From assembly GCA_030710605.1 (NCBI GenBank), contig CP092879.1, positions 29,153,293 through 29,217,292 of the forward strand: a stretch of DNA of 64,000 nucleotides, in the 5' to 3' direction. The stretch comes from Cordylochernes scorpioides (lineage: Eukaryota > Arthropoda > Arachnida > Pseudoscorpiones > Chernetidae). The position numbers and the translations under genes were made by a program. This document shows, in pieces, positions 1-9,200 of the stretch. Below the pieces are notes generated by a model. The model saw only the letters and a program-made list of their open reading frames with translations. It did not search any database and was not told where the DNA came from. Each line of letters opens with the position of its first letter. Within the stretch, counting starts at the first letter, position 1.

Positions 1-56
1 AAATATGCATGCTGAAAGGTACAACTTCCTTAAATTTTGTTCATTAGTGTATATAC
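1..56 (+). mobile_element. Right end of a ~205-bp MITE
   Basis: The window opens inside a copy of a short inverted-repeat element. What is visible is its right terminus: a 'ctgaaaggtacaacttcctt' stretch followed by a diverged form of the end AAGTTTTGTCCATGAGTGTA. Complete copies lie at 5206-5408, 18548-18755 and 32757-32974. Confidence 0.6.
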
Positions 57-345
57 TGAAACAAGCGAAATTACAAAGAAATTGGAATTATATTTAGAAG
101 TTTTAGACCTTGTTTTTAAAGTTATTATCAAATTTGATAATTTAAGAAATATAACGAACGTCAAGCGCATTCCCTGATTACGTATTTAAAATTTGACTAA
201 ATTCTTGTGTATCGCGTGGATTATCAGATTAAGATGGGACTTTCAGCCTTGTCGAAATATATTGGGGGTTTTGAATACAAAATATTGATTCATTATAACT
301 TATAGAAATTCATTGAGATACAGAGATTTATATTATAAACCGGGG

Positions 346-512
346 GTTAGTGGAAGGATGGTCTAAACCGTTGGTTTTCAACCGCCACGACACGGGTTCG
401 ATTCCAGCATTGGGCCCTTAAAAAAAAATGCTCCAATGGCCCCCGATTCTTGCAAAAGTCCAACCCCACCAGCGAGTGCAAGTTTTCACAGGGATGAGCA
501 AAAAAAATATAT
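346..512 (+). mobile_element. tRNA-derived SINE, internally deleted copy
   Basis: Plus-strand copy of the window's main SINE. The tRNA-like head comes first, with a box A-like TGGAAGGATGGTCTAAACCG and a box B GGTTCGATTCC. An A-run and the part matching 'ccccgattcttgcaaaag' follow. The body then jumps to the 3' end (GGGATGAGC and an A-run), skipping about 120 bp present in other copies. Head and Pol III boxes are read from sequence; SINE status follows from recurrence at five or more sites. Confidence 0.75.
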
Positions 513-519
513 ATATATA

Positions 520-1090
520 TATAAAGAACTCTAAAACCTATGAAATGATAGTATTGTTATATTATTTGTATATATCTTTATAATATGTTTTTAATTAGTC
601 TAAATAGCAATAAATTGTTTAAAAGTTATATTATTTTTATGCGTGCTCAATGTTAAAAAACTTTGAATTTAAATTGTATATACATATATATATATGTTTT
701 TAGAAAGTTGGGCTTCTGCCGAAGACAAACACAGTATAAACAGAAAAATTGATTTTCCAGAAATTTATAAAGAATTCATATCCTAATTGATTGTAAATAA
801 CTATGTATATACTTTTAATTTACTCATTTATTACCCTTAAAATTTTATCATTAATTTAGAATTAATATGTATGCACACAATTATTTACGGTTACACTGTT
901 ATATATAAATCTCTATTTCAAGCACAATGTGTAGACAAAATAATAATAATGGTATTTATCTGTAATAATGTATATAATTATTAGCTGTATATATATACTG
1001 AATGTAATGTTTAAATCAAAGATACAATTCTTTCATTGGCCTTGTAGAACGAGAGTGGTGTACACGTGCGCGCATGCTTTAGTGAAAACA
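520..1090. other. AT-rich spacer without recognisable gene
   Basis: Low-complexity AT-rich DNA with (TA)n tracts. I see no coding region or known repeat end before the hammerhead-like motif near 1095. Confidence 0.5.
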
Positions 1091-1094
1091 CAAA

Positions 1095-1146
1095 CATCCT
1101 CGATAAAGAGAGGCGAGTTGCCCCTCGAAATATTGGAACAATAAAT
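1095..1146 (+). ncRNA. Hammerhead-like motif, UCGAUAAA core variant
   Basis: Stem-I strand AUCC, core variant UCGAUAAA, hairpin GAGAGGC/GCCCCUC, GAAA, self-complementary AUAU, then GGAA pairing back to UCC (3 bp), followed by AATAAA. Architecture is that of a type I hammerhead, but the core departs from CUGANGA at three positions, so catalysis is unlikely. The same variant occurs at 37037-37078. Confidence 0.45.
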
Positions 1147-1269
1147 TCATTATAAATCCAATATATGCATCTTTTTTAAAATATAATTTTAATATATATA
1201 TATATACATCCCCCCTCCCCGATGAGATTTAGATAGTACTTCGGTGGAACACAAATCTCTTTTTTTTTT

Positions 1270-1566
1270 TTTATTATTCCTAGTACACGTGGTACAGGCC
1301 ATGATAATCATGGTGGGTAATTAGCGACTGCTTTTACTGTAAGCGCACCACATGTCTACACATGTGAAAAGCAGTTCGACTTTGCACTTATAAATGTGCC
1401 AGAGCTCCGTTTGGTTACTTAGTGGGGTTGGACATTTGCAAGAATCAGGGGCCATTGGATCTTTTTTTTTTTTTTTTTAATCAGAAAAAAAGTGTCCAAT
1501 GCGGGAATCGAACTCGGGTCGTAGCGGTCGAAAACCAAACGGTTTAACCAGCCTTCCACCGACCCA
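1270..1566 (-). mobile_element. tRNA-derived SINE, near full length
   Basis: Minus-strand SINE. On the minus strand the head carries GTGGAAGGCTGG (box A-like) and AGTTCGATTCC (box B). A body follows with the recognisable pieces CACATGTGTAGACATGTGG and CCACCATGATTATCATGG. The 3' end is GTACCACGTGTACTAGG plus an A-rich tail (the T-run at 1260-1272). Confidence 0.8.
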
Positions 1567-2233
1567 AATCTCTTAAGTATTCTAATTGCCTTTAAATAAA
1601 ATAAATAAATAATTCATAGATAAGAATATACTAATTATACATGTGAGTAATATCATAAACTATTTCAGAAATACATCGTAAAGGTGAATTAAAATTCAAT
1701 CATAAAATCCCACAATACCTTTTTATGAAGGCATTACATTATCAAGATTTTACACTTCATAATATTTTTCAGAATTTTACCATTTCTAGCATTGTGATTT
1801 TAACACATCAATTCAGGCATCAATCTCCCTTCCGTCAAAGAGCACGTAACCAAGTCAAATATATTTTTAAAAAATCTTTCCACAGAAGTCACCTAAAATA
1901 TTTCCATATCTCCGATATTACAATAATGAGATGGTCAACAAAAGGAAAGACTATGGAAATCTCGCTGCGGTTTTTTTTTTTTTTTGTCTCCCACACAGGT
2001 CTCGGGAGACAATTTAAAGTGAACGAGGTCGTTAAGACGCGACAATTCACCGATAATCCGGGAATTGGGGACTTTCAGGGATTTCACGGTGGACTGACCT
2101 TTATTTTCCTTCGTGCTAGCTAGCTCTGTCTGTGTCTTGGATATACACAATACCATTCAAATTTACACCAAGTGTTGCTTATACTCTTTATAGCAAATAC
2201 AACAAATATTTGTTCTCTTCTCTCTCTCTTTAT

Positions 2234-2425
2234 TGTAACGTAGAAAATTAGGAAAGACAAACTTCAGGATGACACGGCAATTTATTTAAGACAAGAAAAA
2301 ATCAAAATTTATAAGATACAAGTTAAGCAATGAGGGAAGTTTTCCCAGAATAGCAAAATATAAATAATATTAATATTGAAAAAAATAATAATCTGTACAT
2401 AAAATATAATAAATACTTTGCTACA
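2234..2425 (-). mobile_element. Solo-LTR-like repeat, TGTAAC family copy 1
   Basis: Starts TGTAGCAAAGTATTTATTA on the minus strand and ends CTACGTTACA, so it has the TG...CA termini of an LTR. An AATAAA lies inside it. Related copies are at 35981-36152, 38222-38392 and 54213-54387. No internal retroelement region is attached, hence solo-LTR-like. Confidence 0.55.
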
Positions 2426-2806
2426 ATAGGATCATTACTATTAGCATATATCTGTGATTTTATTATTTTTGACCACTGACGGTGGAATTGTTTATTTGTC
2501 TAGCAGTCCTGATATAAATTTCCTGTCTTCGTATATAAAATGTCTAAAGACCAACTCGTATAGTTGGTGACTTTAGTGCCCTCTAGGAATAACAGTCTAC
2601 CTCAAGAGAGAGAGGGAGTATAAAATTATTTTTGCCTAAAGTAAGGGAATTGTTCCACTTGTGTCCCAGTTAATATGTTTCTATCCATGGCATCTGTATC
2701 TTACACCATATAGAACAACCATGTAACAACCTTGTATCATAAACCTTTGCAGATAGTCTGAGTAAGGTAACGTGTAGAGTTTGCATAAAGCGAATGGTGT
2801 ACCTAC
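2426..2806. other. Non-coding spacer
   Basis: AT-rich sequence with a short GA-rich run near 2605. No gene seen. Confidence 0.4.
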
Positions 2807-3056
2807 AATAATTTTTTTTATTATCCCTCTAGCACACGTGGTACAAGCCATGTTAATCATGGTGGGTAGAAGTTGGCGACTGCTTTTACTTTTGGTGCAC
2901 CACATGTCTACACACGTGAAAAGCAGTTCGACTTTTGCACTTACAAATGTACCAGAGTCCCGTTCGGTTACTTGCACTCGCTTGTGGGGTTGGACTTTTA
3001 CAAGAATTGGGGGCCATTAAATTAGATAAAAAGTGCCCAATCCTTCCACCGACCCC
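2807..3056 (-). mobile_element. tRNA-derived SINE, head-deleted copy
   Basis: Same family and orientation as 1270-1566. The tRNA-like head is mostly missing: the sequence jumps from AAAGTGCCCAATC to CTTCCACCGACCCCC. Small reading frames on both strands here are shadows of the repeat. Confidence 0.75.
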
Positions 3057-3198
3057 CCTACCGGAAGAAATATTTTGTTGTTTTAATTGTTTTAAATAAA
3101 CTATGTTTATTCTAACAATAACCTTTTTATAATTATAAACAATAAATATACCTACAAAAACGTAATAAAAATATGATTTGTAATGTGCTTCTTTCTGA

Positions 3199-3242
3199 AA
3201 TATTCGCTAAGCGCTTTCAAGCAAAACTATTCTTCAGGCCTA
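3199..3242 (-). ncRNA. Hammerhead-like motif with intact CUGAAGA and GAAA
   Basis: On the minus strand: CUGAAGA (matches CUGANGA), a short hairpin, GAAA, then the six-base palindrome AGCGCU followed by U, which would be H17 of a dimeric hammerhead. Stem I is not convincingly paired, so it may be inactive. Confidence 0.45.
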
Positions 3243-3349
3243 CTGAATCTCGGGGCAAAGGCAGCTCAATGTAATTAACATAATTCAATTAATAATCAGC
3301 ATAAATAGGCTAATTAGCAGTGATTTCTTTCAAAGCATCGCTGATTCAG

Positions 3350-3390
3350 TAGGCCTGGGGAAGAGTTACGCTCAGAAGCTTGGCGAATAT
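3350..3390 (+). ncRNA. Degenerate hammerhead-like motif
   Basis: CUGGGGAA, hairpin GAG-UUACG-CUC, AGAA in place of GAAA, then AGCUUGG. It is the diverged partner of the motif in the left arm of the same foldback. An AATAAA follows at about 3395. Confidence 0.35.
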
Positions 3391-3589
3391 TTAATAAAGA
3401 AGCACATTGTAATTTGTCTTTTCACCAATGTAGAATACCAGAAACTTGAAGCTTGAAAAAATGTTGAATAGATTATAGCCTTTTTAGATATCCCCCCAAA
3501 GTTGCATGTGTCTTTTAATTTTAACTGAATTAAAACGATTTTATCAATATCCCATTATATACCTATATGTGCCATATTGCTGCACACGT

Positions 3590-3645
3590 CCACCTTGAGA
3601 CTATGGTTTCGGGCTAATACATGTGCATTGTCACCGACCCGAGGC
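3590..3645 (-). ncRNA. Remnant of a hammerhead-like motif
   Basis: On the minus strand UGCACAUGU pairs with ACGUGUGCA (9 bp, one G-U) around GCCCGAAACC and GGUGG. The CUGANGA box and the 5' half of stem II appear deleted. Related to 32621-32660 by the shared GAAACC...GGTGGACG piece. Confidence 0.3.
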
Positions 3646-4509
3646 CGCTAGTTTGCAGCGACGGCCAATAGATGGCGTTTAGTTTTGCCGTTTAATTTGA
3701 CGGGAGAGGCGCCCTTTGCCTTTATAGATCCATTTCTTCCCGACAAAATTTCCATCTATAAATATATATATAATAATAATGTTTATTTCCGGGCACACAA
3801 TCACAAAGGCTACAAGGAGGTTAGTAATAGCTTCCGAGAGGAATTCCTCATAACATTTACATACGTGAGCCTCGAGCCGCTACGGTAACCGTGAAGGCCT
3901 ACAGGGAACTCTGAAATGTGGCTGACTAACGGGACAATGGCACCCCCCTTTTCCATGGAGTGGACAAGACACCACCACCACCATTTACATACCCAGCTCG
4001 GTCCAAGTTTCGAGCAACTTGTTGCTAGCAATATGTCTGAATAGCTGTTGTAAAAATCCAACGAAACCAAACAGATAAATGAGAAAGAACATTTATATTT
4101 CAATAGAGATACCAAATGATAGCAGTGAGGCTAATGGAGCAAGCATACTGCTGATGCTGGAAGTTGGTAATTTGTGGCGATCCCAAGGCAATTATGCGTG
4201 GGTTAAACAATCTCCCGCAGTTACGTACTCTTAATCATGGTCGCTATGGGAACGCTGACCAAATTGATGTTATGGCCCGTCGTGAGAAATTATACCCATG
4301 TTCCATTTCACACTGCATGGCCATTAACTGCTTTAGTTTGTTTGTTTGTTCGCAGCTCAAGGTACTCTAGTCATTGGAGCGTTAAAATGTAGATTGATAG
4401 GATGGTGAGTGTTTTTCTTCATGTAGTAGCTGTCTTGGGAGACATCTCGGTGTCTGCACTGTTCAATGTGGACTTTTGGAGGACTATACATATTGTTTAG
4501 AATATATAT

Positions 4510-4704
4510 TGTTACCCCAGATTGTGGTTTCTCAAGTTCGTTGGTCTTAACTTTCTCTTTACACATGACCTGTGTCTTTCCAGAGCGTGTTTCAATCATT
4601 AATAAATACAAATGAGGGAATTGACAAAGCTATCTCCTCCAAATGTACTCAATGTTTATTTTTCACCCTCCTCTTTCCCAAAATAAATAAACAAGATGTA
4701 AACA
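4510..4704 (-). mobile_element. Solo LTR related to the 6996-12190 gypsy element
   Basis: On the minus strand it encodes IETRSGKTQVMCKEKVKTNE and onward, clearly related to the Gag start MVETRSGKMQDTSEERLKTE encoded in the LTRs of the gypsy element at 6996. It runs TG...CA in LTR orientation (TGTTTAC start, GTAACA end) and is flanked by ATAT on both sides (4506-4509, 4705-4708). No internal domain is attached. The low-complexity target makes the ATAT duplication suggestive rather than proven. Confidence 0.6.
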
Positions 4705-4812
4705 ATATCAATGTTAGAAACGTAATTATATTTTAAAAAGGAATGATACTATAGTATCTGTTAAAAATAGTACAAAAGTGAAATTATTCTTGGATCAGGT
4801 AGATATATTAAG

Positions 4813-4905
4813 AAAAATGGCATTTCCTGATCGTGCAATTCCGATTGATGGCGCAAGCCATCAGTAACTTTTAGTTGCACGATCAGGAGATGCCTTTTTT
4901 ATTAA
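4813..4905. repeat. Hairpin copy of the GATCAGG repeat family
   Basis: Arms GGCATTTCCTGATCGTGCAA and TTGCACGATCAGGAGATGCC are inverted around a centre containing GATGGCGCAAGCCATC. The upstream TAGTACAAAAGTGAAATT also recurs at 30867 and 48847. Related pieces: 30867-31089, 36814-36895, 38566-38655, 48847-48965. Confidence 0.6.
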
Positions 4906-5205
4906 CTATATATACTATATATTAATTGGGTGTTTTTTTGAAGAAACATTTAAAATATATTCTCTCTCAACGGGCTTTTAATCTAACCTGGATTTGTCTG
5001 AAGCTGAAGATATACTAATGGAAACTGCTACATGGCATTTACAGAATTATACGGACTGGTTAACAAACGTTTTATATAGCAATACTTGTAACAATATATT
5101 TATCATTTTATTGAAACATGGCGTATAGCGATATCTATGTAATGTTATTCAGAGGGTAGGTTTATTTTTATATATTCATATATAATATGTTTATTATCTA
5201 ATTAC

Positions 5206-5408
5206 ACCGATGGACAAAACTTAAGGAAGATGTCGCCGGTCATCTTTTTTTTTTTTTAAGGAGACAGAGGCAATTTTGTTCACACTTGGTTATCTCGTGT
5301 ATCATCAATAAAAGTCACTGTGTATCAAATATCTTTCAGGGTTATTGTCTGAGAATCCCGGTATACATACTAAAAGGTACAACTTTCTTAAGTTTTGTCC
5401 ATGAGTAT
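5206..5408 (+). mobile_element. ~205-bp MITE, complete copy
   Basis: Terminal inverted repeats GGACAAAACTTAAGGAAG and CTTAAGTTTTGTCCATGAGT bracket a body with AGACAGAGGCAATTTTGTTC and CAAATATCTTTCAG. Size, lack of coding capacity and about nine copies in the window fit a non-autonomous DNA transposon. Confidence 0.75.
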
Positions 5409-5410
5409 AA

Positions 5411-5940
5411 ACGCAATAAGTCATTGACTTGAGCCAAACGGTAGTTTTACATGATGTTCTTGCTTTTTTCCGTACAGCCCTTTATCTTGAGTGGACCTCT
5501 GGCTTTGATATGTATAGGAAGGGTTTGGTGCTTGATTCCCAATCTGAGATTGAACAAAGTTAAAATTGTTCTTTGTTATATCTGAAAGAGAGAGTTGAAT
5601 ACGACCAGGCAGGTCACCAAATATTGCAAAAAAAAAAAAATAAAAAATCGTCCTATATGGTTAAAAGTATGATCTTTCATTGAGACCATTCATGGATGTA
5701 GGATTAGATTAAAGCAAGTAACTTTTTATTTTATTACAGTTGTCGCTTGTGACATATTTTACTTTTTTATTTCTTAATCAACCAGGCACGATATTGAAAT
5801 ATTTGCGCCTATTACAGAGGAAACAAACAAATTAGAACTTATAATTAAATATTTACAAATTTACATGTATTAATCGACATAGTTCATAAAATTTATATAG
5901 ACAAAGTGGCTGATGTAAGAGAGTTAAATATTTAGATCAG
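5411..5940. other. Spacer without recognised features
   Basis: Non-coding AT-rich DNA with an A-run near 5628. Nothing recognised before the LINE fragment. Confidence 0.4.
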
Positions 5941-5947
5941 AGAACAA

Positions 5948-6151
5948 TCAATGTCTCACTTCTACAAAGTTCGGACAGTCATAGATAAGGTGAAGAGCAG
6001 TTTTTTCAGTTTCTCCACAGGAACAATTTGGTGTTTCTGATAGACCTATTTTATGTAAGTATTTCTGGAATTTTCTGTGTGATGTGAAAAATTGAGTGAC
6101 TATATAATGGCAGATTTTACTTGCTATCCGTAAAAAACATATGATGGTCAT
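5948..6151 (-). pseudogene. Non-LTR retrotransposon fragment (C-terminal tail)
   Basis: A 67-codon minus-strand fragment reads TQFFTSHRKFQKYLHKIGLS, then a CxC...H...C cluster (NCSCGETEKTALHLIYDCP). This matches the tail after the reverse transcriptase of jockey/R1/LOA-type LINEs, where 'GHG-F--YLHRFGL---P-C-CG-----H-L--CP' is conserved. No RT core is attached, so it is a 5'-truncated remnant. No function is expected. Confidence 0.65.
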
Positions 6152-6436
6152 CTTCTGAAGGGGTTTAAAAAAGTAACGAGGGAAGTGAAGTAGTTAGTTA
6201 AGACATCACTAAAGAATACTCTAGACTTGTGCCATGGACGAAGAGGTCGCCGTCCTCAAAGGTCCTCTAGACATCTTCTTAGAACAATTAACGGGAAACT
6301 GGGCTAATTGGGTGGAAGAACGCGTTTTTTTTCTCCCTCTCCGCTTCTCGAAAAAATGAAGGGTGGTTACTTTCGTTGATGAGGCATATTTTGTATAAAT
6401 TCTTTTAAACATAAGATTTCCTCGTGGATGGCTTCT

Positions 6437-6600
6437 CTTGATTTATCAAGAAATTGGGTTGGCCAAATATCAGGGAAAAGGTTAAATCAATGTTTAGTTG
6501 ATTTCTGTTCCACCGGATGGCGCTCTGCCTTCTGAAAAGCCAATGTGCTCCTGGTCAGGATATGCCTTCTTTGTTTTTAATAAGATTTACTTTGTAGAGA
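6437..6600 (+). repeat. Body fragment of the hammerhead-headed short repeat
   Basis: TTATCAAGAAATTGGGTTGG, GATGGCGC and GGTCAGGATATGCCTT occur in the same order as in 35030-35217, where a hammerhead-like head precedes them. Here the head is missing. Confidence 0.5.
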
Positions 6601-6677
6601 ACAACCTTTTGATTACCATTACTATATTGCGATAATATAAAAGAACAAAAAGGAGATTCTTGTGTAGAACATGTTTA

Positions 6678-6717
6678 TTCCGCTAGCTTTCGTACGACAT
6701 CGTTCTTCAATGGACGT
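6678..6717 (-). ncRNA. Hammerhead-like motif, CCAUUGAA core variant
   Basis: Minus strand: CGU, CCAUUGAA, hairpin GAACGA-UG-UCGUAC, GAAA, AGCU, A, GCGG, then AATAAA. CGU can pair with GCG. The core keeps G8 and A9 but has lost U4, G5 and A6, so it is probably inactive. Confidence 0.4.
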
Positions 6718-6995
6718 GAAGATAAAAAGCATGACAATATATAGAAGTACAATGAGAGACAAGTGATATGTAAATTTGTAATTAACATGATGGCAGATAG
6801 AATTACGAAGAGAGAAATTAAACCAGTTATGTAAATCTATATATTTTGTTTGATATAATTATTTGATTAGATTGTTTTCTTACCCAAATATATAGACTTA
6901 CATAACTGGTTTAATTTCTCACTTCGTAATTCTATCTGCCATCGTGTTAGTTACAAATTTACATATCACTTGTCTCTCATTGTACTTCTATATAT

Positions 6996-7344
6996 TGTTG
7001 CATCATGATTAATGCGCGTATTTTAAAAATTATTTTTAATATTATTTTTAATATATTTAAAATTTAAATTATACATTTATTTATTTTTATAAAACAGATT
7101 ATTACTATAAAATATTATGTACTATAAAACATTTGTATTTTGATACACTAAAATACCCCACCTGCTTTTAACTTTGATGAGATAAATAAAGAGATATTCT
7201 AGGTGTTACCTAAATATATAGTTGTCTTATTATTGACTGGTTTAACCTTGTAGGATGGTTGAGACACGTTCTGGAAAGATGCAAGACACGTCTGAGGAGA
7301 GACTCAAGACTGAAGAATCTGCCAAACCGCAGCCCAGTGCAACA
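6996..7344 (+). repeat. 5' LTR of gypsy element, encoding the Gag N-terminus
   Basis: 349 bp, TG...CA. It carries ATAAATAAAGAGATA (poly(A)-signal-like) near 7183-7197 and the Gag ATG at 7255. The LTR ends exactly at codon 30 of Gag. A 5' LTR whose U5 part is coding is unusual. Confidence 0.88.
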
Positions 7345-8418
7345 ATTGGTAGAGATGCAAGTGCCGACCCAGTTGTCTTGAACCCCAACATAGACATCCC
7401 CAAATATGATGGAACAGAAGACCCTCGCCCAAGGATTGAGTCCCTTGAAGAAATTGGCTTCCTGTACCACTGGGCAGAATATATTATTTCTCGCTATGCA
7501 GCCATGAATATGATTGGTAGCGCCAAAACCTGGCTGGACCTACACAAGATAAGTTTTACCAGCTGGGAACATTTCAAGAGCCGCCTAATTCAGGATTTTC
7601 CCTCAGACGCCAACAAAGAAGAAATGAAGATGAGGCTAAACAGAATGCAGCAGTGGAATGAACCTGCAATCAGGTTTGCAGAGGATATCCTGGTTCTGTG
7701 CAACAAGGTCGACCCCCAAATGGAAGAAGAGAATAAAATAAATTGGGTTATTGGAGGGTTAAAGAAAGAATACTCTTTTGCCCTCTACTTAAACCCTCCT
7801 AAGAATACCAACGAACTCCTAAGATTGTGTAAAAAGATGGATTTGTTTGAAAATAATTATCAAGAACGTATAGAAAAGTCAAAGGCTCTATATAATGGAC
7901 CACGCTCTCCTCGTTCCCATCACCAAGAGCAATGGAAGAACGCTCCGTCATTCAGAAGACCAGACCAGAACACCTCCAAGCCCCAGGCCCCCGCTCAGAG
8001 GTACTACCAGAACACCCCCAAGCCCCAGGCCCCCGCTCCGAGGTACTACCAGAACAAGCCGCTGTCCCAGGTATCTGCCCCTAGACGATTTTACACTCCC
8101 AATCCTGAGCCAAAACCGGTCTACCCAAGGAAAACATACAATAAGAGTCCAGATTCAAACAGGAATAGGACAGAAGACGGGAGACCAATATGTTTCAAGT
8201 GTAATAAGCCAGGACACGTAGCGCGGTATTGCAGAGTCAAGTTTGTGAGGATCGTAGAAGAGGACCCCTCAGTTTCCCAAGACAAGAGTCAAGAAAATCT
8301 TCAAATGGGCGAAAGAAAAGACTATACACGGCCTCGCCTCTATGCGGATGTTTGTAATGACACACAAACGAATATTCCTACACGGAATAGATATTCCGTG
8401 TTGGAAGATTTAGACTAA
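7255..8418 (+). CDS. gag: Gypsy Gag polyprotein
   Basis: 387 codons, intact. Residues 1-30 (MVETRSGKMQ...) come from the LTR. Residues about 40-210 form a retrotransposon capsid-like region (GSAKTWLDLH, ...FKSRLIQDF). Residues about 230-290 are basic and proline-rich with two ~16-residue repeats around QAPA-RYYQN (7970-8055). One CCHC zinc knuckle, CFKCNKPGHVARYC, lies near residue 315 and would bind the RNA genome. The start is the only ATG upstream of the capsid region. Expected role: assembly of the cytoplasmic retrotransposon particle. Confidence 0.9.
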   Translation: MVETRSGKMQDTSEERLKTEESAKPQPSATIGRDASADPVVLNPNIDIPKYDGTEDPRPRIESLEEIGFLYHWAEYIISRYAAMNMIGSAKTWLDLHKISFTSWEHFKSRLIQDFPSDANKEEMKMRLNRMQQWNEPAIRFAEDILVLCNKVDPQMEEENKINWVIGGLKKEYSFALYLNPPKNTNELLRLCKKMDLFENNYQERIEKSKALYNGPRSPRSHHQEQWKNAPSFRRPDQNTSKPQAPAQRYYQNTPKPQAPAPRYYQNKPLSQVSAPRRFYTPNPEPKPVYPRKTYNKSPDSNRNRTEDGRPICFKCNKPGHVARYCRVKFVRIVEEDPSVSQDKSQENLQMGERKDYTRPRLYADVCNDTQTNIPTRNRYSVLEDLD

Positions 8419-8479
8419 GTGTCGCGCCTGATTCCTTCAATCAAAGCAAGTCGACCATAAATGGAATTAGAAAGTTGGA

Positions 8480-9130
8480 CCCTAGGTACAAAATTAATAT
8501 TAATGTGGACAAGATAGGGTTATGCGAAGCTTTGATTGATACAGGCGCCGATCTTTCACCTAAGAACAGCACTTTTTGCTGGCCGTGACATAAATAGTCT
8601 CACTAAAACGTGTTCAGGACCCGATGGGAAAAAATTAGATATGGTAGGTAGCATTATTTTAGATTTAAAAATTGATGACACTGAATTATCCCACGAATTT
8701 GTAGTAATGGACGCGCATCTACGAACTCTTATTCTTGGACGAGATTTCCTTTAAAAAATGAATGCTAAAATTGATTGTAAACGAGAAACAATAAAATATA
8801 ATTCGATGAGTAATCATGATGCAAACAATTATGATCTAAAAAAAATAAAGAGCACTACAGATACCGTTATACCTAAACTATCTATTAAATTGATTAGGGC
8901 CTCAATAGAAGCAGAGGATGGAGAATATGTCATCGAAGAGAACAACAGAATGACTCAAACAAATGGTCTTCGATTGGCAGAAGTTTGCTCACTGTCACGG
9001 ATAAGAAAACCCATATCTGGATAACGAACCCTTATCCTCGACCTTTAAAAATCATGAAAGACCAAACATTGGCTTATGGAAGTCTTCCTGCAGAGGTAAA
9101 TTTTATAGAGAATATAGAGAAGCAGAATTA
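8480..9130 (+). pseudogene. Gypsy protease region, frameshifted
   Basis: The aspartic protease signature LIDTGADLS is in frame at 8535-8561. The continuation (LFAGRDIN..., ILGRDFL) is in the +1 frame from about 8565. A TAA follows at 8752-8754, then more open sequence to 9024 in the same frame, and the linker to RT continues in another frame with a further stop near 9129. In intact gypsy elements this region is one open frame with Pol. The protease is therefore broken here. Confidence 0.75.
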
Positions 9131-9200
9131 AAATGACGAAATACAATTTCAAATAAACAAAAATTTATCATTTAAAGAACAAGAGAGGTTAAAACAAATT

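Larger units (their letters stand above)
3177..3414. repeat. Foldback element with a hammerhead-like motif in each arm
   Basis: Two inverted arms (about 3180-3250 and 3340-3412) share GTGCTTCTTTCT, GCGAATATTT and GATTCAGTAGGCCT in mirror image around a ~90-bp AT-rich centre. Each arm holds a hammerhead-like motif, minus strand on the left and plus strand on the right, so the pair diverges outwards. Confidence 0.7.

Noticed and set aside
7345-7365. Primer binding site of the first gypsy element (TGGTAGAGATGC)
   Set aside because: Position is right but I could not match it to the 3' end of a tRNA I know.
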